A stretch of 64,000 bases of DNA from Bin87 sp965220265 (GTDB lineage: Bacteria > Chloroflexota > Dehalococcoidia > Lucifugimonadales > UBA3495), in assembly GCA_965220265.1 (NCBI GenBank), contig CBDCPM010000004.1:1860001-1924000 (forward strand), read 5' to 3'. A program made the position numbers and the translations under genes. This document shows, piece after piece, positions 45,944 to 54,370 of this stretch; the first letter of the stretch is position 1, and each line of letters starts with the position of its first letter. A model generated the notes under the pieces. The model was not told the origin of the DNA, did not search any database, and saw only the letters and a list, made by a program, of their open reading frames with translations.

Positions 45944-46819
45944 CTACAAGTTCCTCTGCTTGGGGTCCAGCTTGTCGCGTAGCCAGTCCCCCAGCAGGTT
46001 CATTGACAGAACAGTGAGCAGGATCGCCAATCCGGGGAAGAACGACACCCACCAGGCGTCCGTCACGAACTCCCGTCCGTCGGCCACCATCAAGCCCCAA
46101 GCCGGAGTTGGCCGGGAGATACCGGCGCCCAGGAAGCTGAGGGTCGCCTCCAGCACGATGACGAAACCCACCTGAAGGGTGGCCAGCACCACTATGGTGT
46201 TGACGATATTCGGGAAGATGTAGCGGAGCATGATCCGCGGGTTGGACGCACCCGACACGCGAGCCCGGGAGATGTAGTCCTGCGCTCTGATGGTCAGTGT
46301 TTCGCCTCTCACCAGCCGCGCATAGCGCGACCACTGGCTCAATACAAGCACGGCGATGAGTATCTTCATACTGGGCCCGGCCATGGCTGCGACCACGATG
46401 GCCACCACTATGATGGGTAAGGACAGCGAGATGTCCACGAGGCGCATCATGACATTATCCGCCCAGCCGCCGTAGAAAGCGGAAATGATGCCGAACGAGG
46501 TGCCAATCAAACCCGAAATAGCGATGGCCACGCCGGCCACTACCACCGATACCCGGGCGCCGTAAATAACGCGGCTGAGTACATCGCGCCCGATCTTGTC
46601 GGTGCCGAACCAATGCTCCGACGACGGTTCCGCGAGACGGTTGGTAATGTCGCCAGCCAGCGGCTCGTAGGGTGCAACCCATGCCGCCAATATGGATGGA
46701 ATGATCAGGACCACCAAAAGAACAGCCACCGGGATCACCGGGTATCGTGATACTTCCCGCACGACGGTGCCGATTCCCGGCAACTGACGTGGGCGAGGTC
46801 CGGGTAGTGCTACGGCCAT
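45944..46819 (-). CDS. ABC transporter permease, DppC/OppC type
   Basis: A 291-residue inner-membrane permease. The N-terminus carries the OppC_N region (PVIPVAVLLVVLIIPSILAAWVAPYEP), followed by EHWFGTDKIGRDVLSRVIYGAR. The EAA coupling segment is RGETLTIRAQDYISRARVSGASNPRIMLRYIFPNI. About six helices. It pairs with the DppB-type permease 31 bases upstream. No ATPase genes follow in the window, so the ATP-binding subunits must be elsewhere. Confidence 0.9.
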   Translation of the reverse strand: MAVALPGPRPRQLPGIGTVVREVSRYPVIPVAVLLVVLIIPSILAAWVAPYEPLAGDITNRLAEPSSEHWFGTDKIGRDVLSRVIYGARVSVVVAGVAIAISGLIGTSFGIISAFYGGWADNVMMRLVDISLSLPIIVVAIVVAAMAGPSMKILIAVLVLSQWSRYARLVRGETLTIRAQDYISRARVSGASNPRIMLRYIFPNIVNTIVVLATLQVGFVIVLEATLSFLGAGISRPTPAWGLMVADGREFVTDAWWVSFFPGLAILLTVLSMNLLGDWLRDKLDPKQRNL

Positions 46820-46850
46820 GGTTATCGTCCTCGCTTAAGCCCTTGTGACA

Positions 46851-47771
46851 TCAGTTGTACCGTATGCGGGGGTCGAGGTAGGCATAAGCTATGTCCACCA
46901 GCAGATTTGCCACAATGTAGATGGTGGTGAAGGTAAGCATTATGCCTTGCAACAAAGCGTAATCGCTCGACCGCGCCGCGTTGAACAGGAGGAACCCCAA
47001 ACCGGGCCATTGGAAGACCGTTTCGATGGAAACGGAGCCCACCAACAGCGACCCCAATGTGATGGCGAAGTAGGTCAGCGGGGCTATGGAGGCGTTTCGC
47101 AAGCAGTGCTTCCAGATGATCTTGCGCTCCGGCAGCCCCTTGATCCGGGCCAGTTTCACGTATTCGCTGTCCAGCACGTCCAGCATGGAAGACCGAACCA
47201 ACCGGAGCATCGCGGCCACCTGGAACCATCCGATGGCAACGGCGGGCAGGATCAGGTGTCTGATGCCACCCCTCCCGGAGGTTGGGAACCAGTCTAACTG
47301 CACCGCGAAGATCCACATCAGGATGATGCCCAGCCAGAACACGGGCAGGGATTGTCCCAGCAGCGCGACCACCTTCCCCGTCCAGTCAAAGACGGTGTCC
47401 CGGTAAGTTGCGGTCAGAACCCCGATGGGCAAACCTATTGCCACGGCCACAATTATGCCGGCTCCGGCCAACTGGATTGTGGCCATGAAACGGCTCTTGA
47501 TGAGTTCGGCCACCGTGAACCTGGGGTATTTGAACGAGTGCCCGAAGTCGCCCCTGACAGCGTTCCAGACGTAGGTGAAATACTGTATATGCAACGGCTC
47601 GTTGATGCCCCAGAACTCCTCAAGGTCGGCTCTGACCTGGGCGTCGGCATCGTCCGGCAATATCGCATCCAGGGGGTTGCCGCCAGCGTGACCCAACGCG
47701 AAGGCCACGACGCTCACCACCACCAGGACCAGGACCGCTTGGAGGAGGCGGAGAATGATATACCGTTGCAT
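46851..47771 (-). CDS. ABC transporter permease, DppB/OppB type
   Basis: A 306-residue permease beginning QRYIILRLLQAVLVLVVVSVVAFAL as DppB proteins do. It contains DLEEFWGINEPLHIQYFTYV and the EAA loop DVLDSEYVKLARIKGLPERKIIWKHCLRNASIAPLTY, ending ILVDIAYAYLDPRIRY. Together with the next permease it forms the channel of a peptide or nickel-type importer. Confidence 0.9.
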   Translation of the reverse strand: MQRYIILRLLQAVLVLVVVSVVAFALGHAGGNPLDAILPDDADAQVRADLEEFWGINEPLHIQYFTYVWNAVRGDFGHSFKYPRFTVAELIKSRFMATIQLAGAGIIVAVAIGLPIGVLTATYRDTVFDWTGKVVALLGQSLPVFWLGIILMWIFAVQLDWFPTSGRGGIRHLILPAVAIGWFQVAAMLRLVRSSMLDVLDSEYVKLARIKGLPERKIIWKHCLRNASIAPLTYFAITLGSLLVGSVSIETVFQWPGLGFLLFNAARSSDYALLQGIMLTFTTIYIVANLLVDIAYAYLDPRIRYN

Positions 47772-47892
47772 CCTTGACTCCTAACCTATTTGGGCGGTCG
47801 CGCTATTGACAGTACGCGCCGCGATTGCTGGGAGACCAATTACCGCGACGCGTTGAAATCAGGCCGTGTTGCTACGTTGCTGCGGCAACTGA

Positions 47893-48910
47893 TCAGCAGG
47901 GTGGCGCCTGGATTAACTCATTGCTGCCCAAGTCGCCGCCTTCCCAACCGGGGAACGGCCAGTCGCAGATGATCTCGGGGTCCACGATCGTCTCGATGGG
48001 CACCCAGAAAAGTGGTATCCACTCGTGCTCGTAGAACTTGATATTGCCCATCTGGATCAGGACGTCGGCGCGCTCGCCAGGATCCATGGTGGTCTGCAAC
48101 GTGTGATACAGATCCCGCAGTTCTTTGGTCTCGTACATCCAGACCACGCCGCCATCATCCTTGTGGGTGTTGAACAGCATCATCTGGGCTTCCTGGGCCT
48201 TGAAGGAGGGCGTGGTCGCCAGGGCCGTTTCGTGGTTGGCCTTTTGGCGTCGGCGAGCCACGACAGCCGCCCGGTCCTCGTCCCGGAGGGTCAGGGTAAC
48301 CCCGATCTCTGCCCAGGCGAGTTGCATGAACTGGGCAATCTGGGGGAGTTCCGGTGCGCCGGGGAAGGGATACATGGGAACGATGATCTCGAACCCTTCG
48401 GGGTAGCCGGCCTCGACCAGAAGTTGCTTCGACGCCTCCAGATCGTAGCCGTACTCTTCCTCCCAGTCCGCGTCCCACTGGGGATTCCACGGTGTCAGTT
48501 CATCATGGAAGGAGTGCACCTTGGAGTCCCACACCCGACCCTTGTAGAGTTCCTGTTTGAAGGTCTCCCGGTCCACGGCCTTGTTCAGGGCCTTTCGGAC
48601 CTTGATTCCAATTTCGCCAGGGGCGGTTACGGGGAAGTCGGGGTCGTAGTTCTCGGGGTCGTTGTAGAACATGCCGCCGAAGCGGAAGGCGGTTTGCTGG
48701 GCAGGTCCAGTGCTCTGGATGATCTTGAAGCCTTCCTCAACCAGCTTGTCGCCCAAGTCCCGGTTGACCTCGGTCATGTGGGTCTCGCCGGCGCGGAACT
48801 GGGCCAGGCGGGTGGCCTCTTCCAACACCCAGGTGTTTCGCATTTCCGGATAGTCGGGGTCGTGACGCCAGTGGCCGTCCGGAAAAGCCAGGGAGTAGTC
48901 CACGTTGTCC
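47893..48910 (-). pseudogene. Peptide ABC transporter binding protein, C-terminal part
   Basis: This is the C-terminal 340 residues of a family 5 solute-binding protein: HMTEVNRDLGDKLVEEGFKII, IGIKVRKALNKAVDRETF, LEASKQLLVEAGYPEGFEI and the terminal EWIPLFWVPIETIVDPEIICDWPFPGWEGG. It continues the fragment at 51304-52107; the IS21 element separates them. The permease genes follow 120 bases later. Rejoined, the parts would read EEVYV-TRDNVDYSLAF. Confidence 0.88.
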
Positions 48911-48941
48911 CGCGTCAACTATATTTGCCGGTTGGCGTCAA

Positions 48942-49730
48942 TCAGTTTTGCCGGTTCACCTCCTCGGCTTGGCCCCGTTGCTGGGCAGCGTTGGTCCGGT
49001 AGCTGGGGACGTCAAACTCCAGGATGGCGGAGTGGTGCACGACCCGGTCAATCGCCGCGGCGGTGGCCATCGGGTTGGCAAAGATGCGTTCCCACTCCGA
49101 GAAGACCAGGTTTGACGTGATGCCCAAGGACCGGCGTTCGTAGCGTTCGGCGATGAGGGTGAAGAGGACCTCTGATTCCTCGGCGCCCTGGGGCAGGTAG
49201 CCCAGGTCGTCGAGGAGCAGGAAGTCGAAGTTGTCCAGCTTGCGCAGCTGGCGGGGCAGGTCCAGGTCGCGCTTGGCGGCCAGCAGCTCCTGCACCAGGC
49301 GGTAGGCCGGTGCGAAAAGGACGGAGTGGCCAGCTTCCACCAGGCGGTGGCCCAGGGCGCACAGCGCGTGGGTCTTGCCGGTGCCGGGCAGTCCGAAGGC
49401 CAGGACGTTGACGCCGTGTTCCACAAAGCTGCCCTGGGCCAGATGGTCCAGTTGCTGCCGCAGCGCCAGAGACATCCGGTCGTGCTCGAAAGTTTCCCAG
49501 GTCTTGCCCGAGGGTAGCCTGGACGACTGACGCAGCCGGTTGATGCGCCGGTGGCGGCGATCCTCGGCTTCCTGTTCCAGTACCTCCAGGAAGATGGACA
49601 GGGCATCACCGTGGCCAGCCGCGGTGAAACGAGCCACCGACTGGGCGCCCATGGTGGGCAGCTTGAATTGACCGCACAGCTGGCCGATGCGGTCCTGCAT
49701 GATGCTGGTGTCGACGACCGTCATCCGCAC
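48942..49730 (-). CDS. istB: IS21 helper ATPase IstB
   Basis: A 262-residue AAA+ ATPase that assists IstA. Walker A is FGLPGTGKTHALCALGHRL, Walker B is FDFLLLDDLGYLPQGAEESEVLF, and RYERRSLGITSNLVFSEWERIF is the sensor/arginine-finger region. The start overlaps the istA end by 10 bases. The sequence looks undamaged. Confidence 0.93.
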   Translation of the reverse strand: MRMTVVDTSIMQDRIGQLCGQFKLPTMGAQSVARFTAAGHGDALSIFLEVLEQEAEDRRHRRINRLRQSSRLPSGKTWETFEHDRMSLALRQQLDHLAQGSFVEHGVNVLAFGLPGTGKTHALCALGHRLVEAGHSVLFAPAYRLVQELLAAKRDLDLPRQLRKLDNFDFLLLDDLGYLPQGAEESEVLFTLIAERYERRSLGITSNLVFSEWERIFANPMATAAAIDRVVHHSAILEFDVPSYRTNAAQQRGQAEEVNRQN

Positions 49731-51223
49731 ACCTCCACTGCGGCCAGGCTGACCGTGAGCAGGCGGTCGTAGATCTTCAGGTCCGGCTGGCCGGACAGGG
49801 TGAGCACCGGAGCTTCGGGCACCTTGGGCTCGGCCAGGTCCCGCACCTCGGTGTAGTCGAAGGACTCACCCGCCTCCAGCAGCAACGACAGCGCGCTGTC
49901 CACCGTGGCTTCCATGGTGATCGCCGCCAGGTGCAGGATCCGCACGTACTCCACGTCGGCACGCTCCCCGCGCCATTCCCTGAGCGCGTCGTAGGTCAGC
50001 CTGAAGTGCATGGTGGGAAACAACTGCTCGCGGAAGCGGTAGCGGGCGAAGGCTCCCGGCTTGCGCACCAGCGATCCAATGACGTGGCGGTAATTGACGT
50101 TGGCTTCCCCCTCGCCACGCACCCGCTCCATGCGTTCCACCAGGTGGCCCTTGTAGTAGACTTCCACCCAGTCGGCGTACAGACGGATCTGCACCTCCTT
50201 GCCGATGAGGCGGGAGGGAACGCTGTAGCTATGTCCCGCTACCTGGATGGTGCACCACTTACGCACCTTGGACTGGTAGTTGGCGTATTCCGGCACCGGG
50301 GCTGGGGGCAGGGGCCCTAGGCAAGCCATTTCCTGCTCCAGCTTCCCCTCTGCCAGGCGATTGCGTCTCTCCACCATCTGCCGGACGAAGCTGGCGTAGT
50401 CGTCGGTGGTGTCGAAATCGCGGCTGCCCCGCAGGATGAGTGCCTGGTCGATGGCGTCCTTGAGCCGGTAGTGGGCATGCTCGGCGACGCCGTTTTCATG
50501 GCTCTGGCCGGGATTGATGCGGGTGGAGCGGAGGCCGCAGTGCTCCAGCAGGGCAGCGTAATTGTCGTTAAGAGCACGGCCGCGGCTGCGCCGCATCTCG
50601 TGGGTGGCAGCCGAGGTATTGTCGCTGCGCACCACCTGGGGGACGCCGCCCAGGGTCCAGAGGGCATTCTGCAATCCTTGCTGCAACGCCAGGAAGGTCT
50701 CGCCGGCGGCGACCTCAGCGTAGCGCCATCCCGAGTGGCTGAGTATCAACTGGAACAGCAGGTGGGGGTAGGACTGTCCGGCGATGGTCACCTTGAGTTC
50801 CCCGCAGTGGGTGAAGTCGAACTGGGCTTCCCGACCCGGCGGATGCACCTGGGGGAAGTACACCTCCTGATCCGGCCCGTGGAGCGCCCGCCAATCCTGT
50901 AATCGTCGTTGCAGGGTGCGCAACTGGGCGGCGCTGAACCGCCCAGGATGCTGCTCGGCCAGCCAGTCGATAATTGTCGTTGCCTTCAGCTTGCCCGTCG
51001 GATCATTCCGTAGCAGCGGCTCGATCTCATCCTCCCACACCCCGTCGAAGGGGTCGGGCCTGGTGCGCCACCGATGCTCCGGTTTCGCCTGCGACGGCAA
51101 TGGGCCACTCTGCCACTTCCGCGCTGAACGCACGCTCATCCCAGCCTTGGCCGCTGCCGTTTCCTGTGTCTTGCCTTCCATACGTTTCTGCCTCAATAGC
51201 CTGGTTTGTCGGTCTGTAATCAA
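49721..51223 (-). CDS. istA: IS21 transposase IstA
   Basis: A 500-residue DDE transposase. An N-terminal helix-turn-helix (MEGKTQETAAAKAGMSVRSARKW) is followed by the catalytic residues in AQFDFTHCGELKV (Asp), QVVRSDNTSAATHEM (Asp) and NPGQSHENGVAEHAHYRLKDAI (Glu). The C-terminal beta domain starts at VAGHSYSVPSRLIGKEVQIRLYADWVEVYY. Full length, so with IstB the element may be mobile. Confidence 0.93.
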   Translation of the reverse strand: MITDRQTRLLRQKRMEGKTQETAAAKAGMSVRSARKWQSGPLPSQAKPEHRWRTRPDPFDGVWEDEIEPLLRNDPTGKLKATTIIDWLAEQHPGRFSAAQLRTLQRRLQDWRALHGPDQEVYFPQVHPPGREAQFDFTHCGELKVTIAGQSYPHLLFQLILSHSGWRYAEVAAGETFLALQQGLQNALWTLGGVPQVVRSDNTSAATHEMRRSRGRALNDNYAALLEHCGLRSTRINPGQSHENGVAEHAHYRLKDAIDQALILRGSRDFDTTDDYASFVRQMVERRNRLAEGKLEQEMACLGPLPPAPVPEYANYQSKVRKWCTIQVAGHSYSVPSRLIGKEVQIRLYADWVEVYYKGHLVERMERVRGEGEANVNYRHVIGSLVRKPGAFARYRFREQLFPTMHFRLTYDALREWRGERADVEYVRILHLAAITMEATVDSALSLLLEAGESFDYTEVRDLAEPKVPEAPVLTLSGQPDLKIYDRLLTVSLAAVEVCG

Positions 51224-51303
51224 CGGTACCTCCGTACCGAATGATTACCCCCTATCGACCGGCAAAAATAGTCGACGTTACCGGCAGGACTAATTGTCGT
51301 CTA

Positions 51304-52107
51304 TCACACGTATACTTCCTCGACCCGGCCGTCATACTGGTACGGTCCGGTACCGGCCAAGGCTTCGTAGTACGCGGTAGTGCACCCCTCGCTGGCCTGG
51401 TTGGCAGCGACGTCAAACCCACCGGCCTGATCGCACTGGGCCTTGCTGGATATCATGTTGCCCGCGGACTCGGCGGCGTAAAACAGGTACTCCGCGGAAG
51501 GATTGACCGTGTGAACTTTGATGTTGTAGGGGTCAAGTACTTCCACATGATCAACGTTGCAGATACCTCCCTTGTAGCTGGCGCGGGTACCCTGCTGGCA
51601 GTTGACCTGAAAACTGTGGATAACGTCAGCTGCGGTGAACTCACCGAAACCACGATGGAACTGGACGCCCTGCTCCAACTCAAAGGTCCAGACGTCTCCG
51701 GTGGCGTTCATCTCCCAGCTTCTTGCCAGCATGGGCTTCCATTCGCTGGTATGGGAGTCCAACTGAACCAGGTACTCCATGAAGGGGCTGTGCTGGTAAA
51801 CGAAGTCCACCCCGCCCAGCCACGGCACCACGGTGTCGTCGATCGGCGTGATCAGCCCGAGGATGATCTTTTGCACCGGCAGTTGTTTCTCGTCCACAAC
51901 CATGCTGCTGGGTTGGTCCTGTGGCTCGGGCATCGCGGTGGGTTGGGCCACAGCCGCTGCGGCGTCCCCGGATGCCGGCTGCGCCGCAGCAGGCTGAGCG
52001 GTATCAGCCGGAGTCTCTGCTCCTCCGCATGCTGCCACGAATGCCAGAAGTAACAGTGCTGGCAACAACAATAGCAACGAGGGGGTTTTGATTCCGTGAC
52101 GGTTCAT
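51304..52107 (-). pseudogene. Peptide ABC transporter binding protein, N-terminal part (lipoprotein)
   Basis: The start ATG at 52107 is preceded by GGAGG. A lipoprotein signal is present (LLLLLPALLLLAFVAACGG, with the lipobox Cys), followed by a low-complexity Ala/Gln/Pro linker. The family 5 binding domain then begins at PVQKIILGLITPIDDTVVPWLGGVDFVYQHSPFMEYLV. The reading ends at YDGRVEEVYV in the IS21 border. The rest is at 47893-48910. Insertion breaks the first gene of the operon and may be polar on the permeases. Confidence 0.88.
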
Positions 52108-52407
52108 ACCAGACCTCCAGACTGTGATTTTCACGCCCGTGACCGTGGGCCAAGCCGCTTGTCATCGACGATTCCCGGAGACTCGCGGCGGTAATTATTC
52201 AGGTTCATCAGGACGATTGCGAATTCAGTCGGTCTCCCTCTGAATGCCGGTTATCGCCGTAGCATATACGGAATCGGGCAGCCAGTATCCGATTTAATGA
52301 CTGATATCGTGAAATAGATTACGGAATAGCGCCATCTGCGTTGTCCTTTGTACCGTGTACGGTAAGGTCAAGCAGTGGTGAGAGGACCATTCGCAAACTA
52401 CGGCGGA

Positions 52408-54130
52408 CTTTATCCCGAATCCACCGAAGGGATGCGTGGGGGCTGGCTACGCAAGGGAAGAGAAGCGTGGGTGATGGGACAGCAGTGCCCTGACGCCGCC
52501 GGATTCGAGCGGGTGAGGGTAGAGACAGCTATGCCAGGGGGATGTTGACGGCTCGCGAGTGGCCGCGGAGGGCGAGATCGTCGGGCAGATGGCAGCTGGA
52601 GACACGCGGTGCTCAGCCTGACGCGGGACGGCCAGGCGGTTGGACGGTCTGGTTGAAGGGTCGGACGCCGAAGGCGGCGTCAGGAAGGGAGCGGCAGGGC
52701 TCGCAATCGCTCCAGGGCGCGACTGAACTGGTTCTCCCAGGGCCAGCCCTTGGGAAGGTGCAGGGTGAGGCGACGGGCCTTGCGGGTGATGCGTCCGGCC
52801 AGGGAGAAGAAGCGTCGCCGCAGGGTCTTGGTGGTAACCACCAGCTCGCCCAGGCCGATGCGCGCCGTCCAGCGAGCCAGATTGTGGGCCATGACCTGCA
52901 CCGCCAGCCAGGCGGCGTTGGCGGGGAAGCGTCCCGAGGGAAGATGATTGAGGCCCACGCCGTACTTCAGGTCGCGGATGGCGTTCTCGATCTCGGCATG
53001 GCGGCGGTGGTCGGCCTCCAGTTCCAGAGTGTCGCCCTCCCGGTCGGTGATGCAGGCGTGATAGCTGTAGTCGGTAAGCAGCGCCAGTTGGGAACCGGGC
53101 GCGGGCTGCACTCTGCGGACGATGAGCCGCGTTGGTGCGGCGTCGGGCTCATGCTGGAAGGGTGTGTATTCAGTCTCGGCCACGTCGGCGCTGCCGTCCA
53201 TCCAGTAAGGGATGGGCGTCCAGTCCGTCTCGGGTATGGCCTCGATGAGATTGCGCAGGCTTTGGTGCTGGCGGATGGTGATGGAGTAGCGGACGTCCAT
53301 CTTGCGGCAGACGGCGACCATGGCGTGGGTGTAGAAGCCGCGGTCGGCGCGGACGGTGAGTTGTCCGGTGGCTCCGGCGTAGCGCACCCGGCCCACCGTC
53401 TCCCGCAGGAAGTGGTCCGCGCCCCGCGCGGTGTTGGCCCGACCCTGGCGCAGCCGCGCCATCAGCACGTCGCCGGTGTCCGCGGCCACGGCCAGCAGCG
53501 GGTGATAGCCCCGCTGGCCGGTGTAGCCATGGCGACGGGCGCCCTCCTTGCCCAGTCCGTAGGTCTCGCAGACGGTGGAGTCCAGGTCGATGGTCAACGG
53601 CGCATCGCCCGGGCCTCCACCGGCAGCCCAGGCCCGAGCCAGGAACTCCCGGCTCACCCGATCCAGCTGGCGAACATGACCCCACCGGAAACTGCGTAGA
53701 AAGGTCCCCAGGGTGGACGGCGCTTTGACCACGCAGCCGATGGCGCTGGCCGTCCCGCCGGTGCGCAACACGTCGGCGTCGTCAATGCAGTCGCCGCCGG
53801 CCAGCGCCGACGCCACCAGGGTCAGCACCTTGTCCCCCGGGTTGGCTCGACCCGGCGCATCTCCCAGGTCAACGTGGCGGTCCACCAGCTCACCCAGACC
53901 CAGATGGTGGGCCAGGGTGACCGGCAGGAGCAGTCCGGCATTGGCCACCAGACGGTGATCATCGAAGGCGACGTGGATGCGGTCGGGGCTGCCCAGTGGT
54001 AGCATCTAACAGGTGCTCCTCGTTTCGGGTCGGTTTCTTGTTTCAAAAACCATTATCCCCGAAGCCGGGAGCACTTTCTCATCCCCTCAGCACGCCGCCA
54101 CATTCATCCTTTCGGTGGATTGGGGTTTAT
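52408..54130 (-). mobile_element. IS1380-family element, copy B (intact)
   Basis: The ends are TATCCCGAATCCACCGAAGG near 52411 and the inverted ATAAACCCCAATCCACCGAA ending at 54130. It is about 1.72 kb and lies just upstream of the peptide ABC operon. It has the same orientation as the decayed copy at 27058-28787. The 270 bases before it (52135-52407) hold no gene. Confidence 0.85.
52680..54005 (-). CDS. IS1380-family transposase
   Basis: A 441-residue intact DDE enzyme. The first catalytic Asp is in APLTIDLDSTVCETYG, the second in LTVRADRGFYTHAMVAV, and the Glu is in HRRHAEIENAIRDLKYGVGLNHLPSG. The C-terminal WLAVQVMAHNLARWTARIGLGELVVTTKTLRRRFFSLAGRI is typical. This copy can serve as the reference for the frameshifted one at 27327. 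Confidence 0.93.
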   Translation of the reverse strand: MLPLGSPDRIHVAFDDHRLVANAGLLLPVTLAHHLGLGELVDRHVDLGDAPGRANPGDKVLTLVASALAGGDCIDDADVLRTGGTASAIGCVVKAPSTLGTFLRSFRWGHVRQLDRVSREFLARAWAAGGGPGDAPLTIDLDSTVCETYGLGKEGARRHGYTGQRGYHPLLAVAADTGDVLMARLRQGRANTARGADHFLRETVGRVRYAGATGQLTVRADRGFYTHAMVAVCRKMDVRYSITIRQHQSLRNLIEAIPETDWTPIPYWMDGSADVAETEYTPFQHEPDAAPTRLIVRRVQPAPGSQLALLTDYSYHACITDREGDTLELEADHRRHAEIENAIRDLKYGVGLNHLPSGRFPANAAWLAVQVMAHNLARWTARIGLGELVVTTKTLRRRFFSLAGRITRKARRLTLHLPKGWPWENQFSRALERLRALPLPS

Positions 54131-54168
54131 ACTAGTGCCACAATTGGTGTCAATAGCGCGAAAAGAAG

Positions 54169-54282
54169 GTAACTGTTCAGACTTGAGGGGATCTGCGGGC
54201 TTTTTGACCCTGGACGCAATGGTAGCCAAGTACGGAATGTCCCCGGTGGGACAATTAGATCCCCTCAAACGTGAACAGTTAC
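54169..54282. repeat. IS66-derived MITE, 114 bp, perfect 8-bp target duplication
   Basis: The ends GTAACTGTTCAGACTTGAGG and inverted GTAACTGTTCACGTTTGAGG match the tips of the IS66 elements at 9039-11955. The flanks are identical: AAAAGAAG at 54161-54168 and 54283-54290. There is no gene inside. Size and duplication show that it was moved by an IS66 transposase supplied in trans. Confidence 0.9.
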
Positions 54283-54370
54283 AAAAGAAGCGTCATGCGG
54301 CTGCAAGATAATTGTTCGTTGTGTCATTCGTGGCCCTCGAACGCACGGCCACTGCCGGCATGGCCAATGC

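Larger units (their letters stand above)
48911..51303 (-). mobile_element. IS21-family element inside the binding-protein gene
   Basis: The istA and istB genes are both intact. The ends carry duplicated subterminal repeats of the form GTCaACTATaTTTGCCGGT: two at the left edge (48914-48957) and two at the right (51266-51303), as is usual for IS21. Exact termini and the target duplication could not be fixed by eye, so borders are good to about 10 bases. Confidence 0.85.

Noticed and set aside
52542..53699. 385-residue plus-strand frame over the IS1380 transposase
   Set aside because: Antisense shadow; the same kind of frame appears over the decayed copy at 27303.
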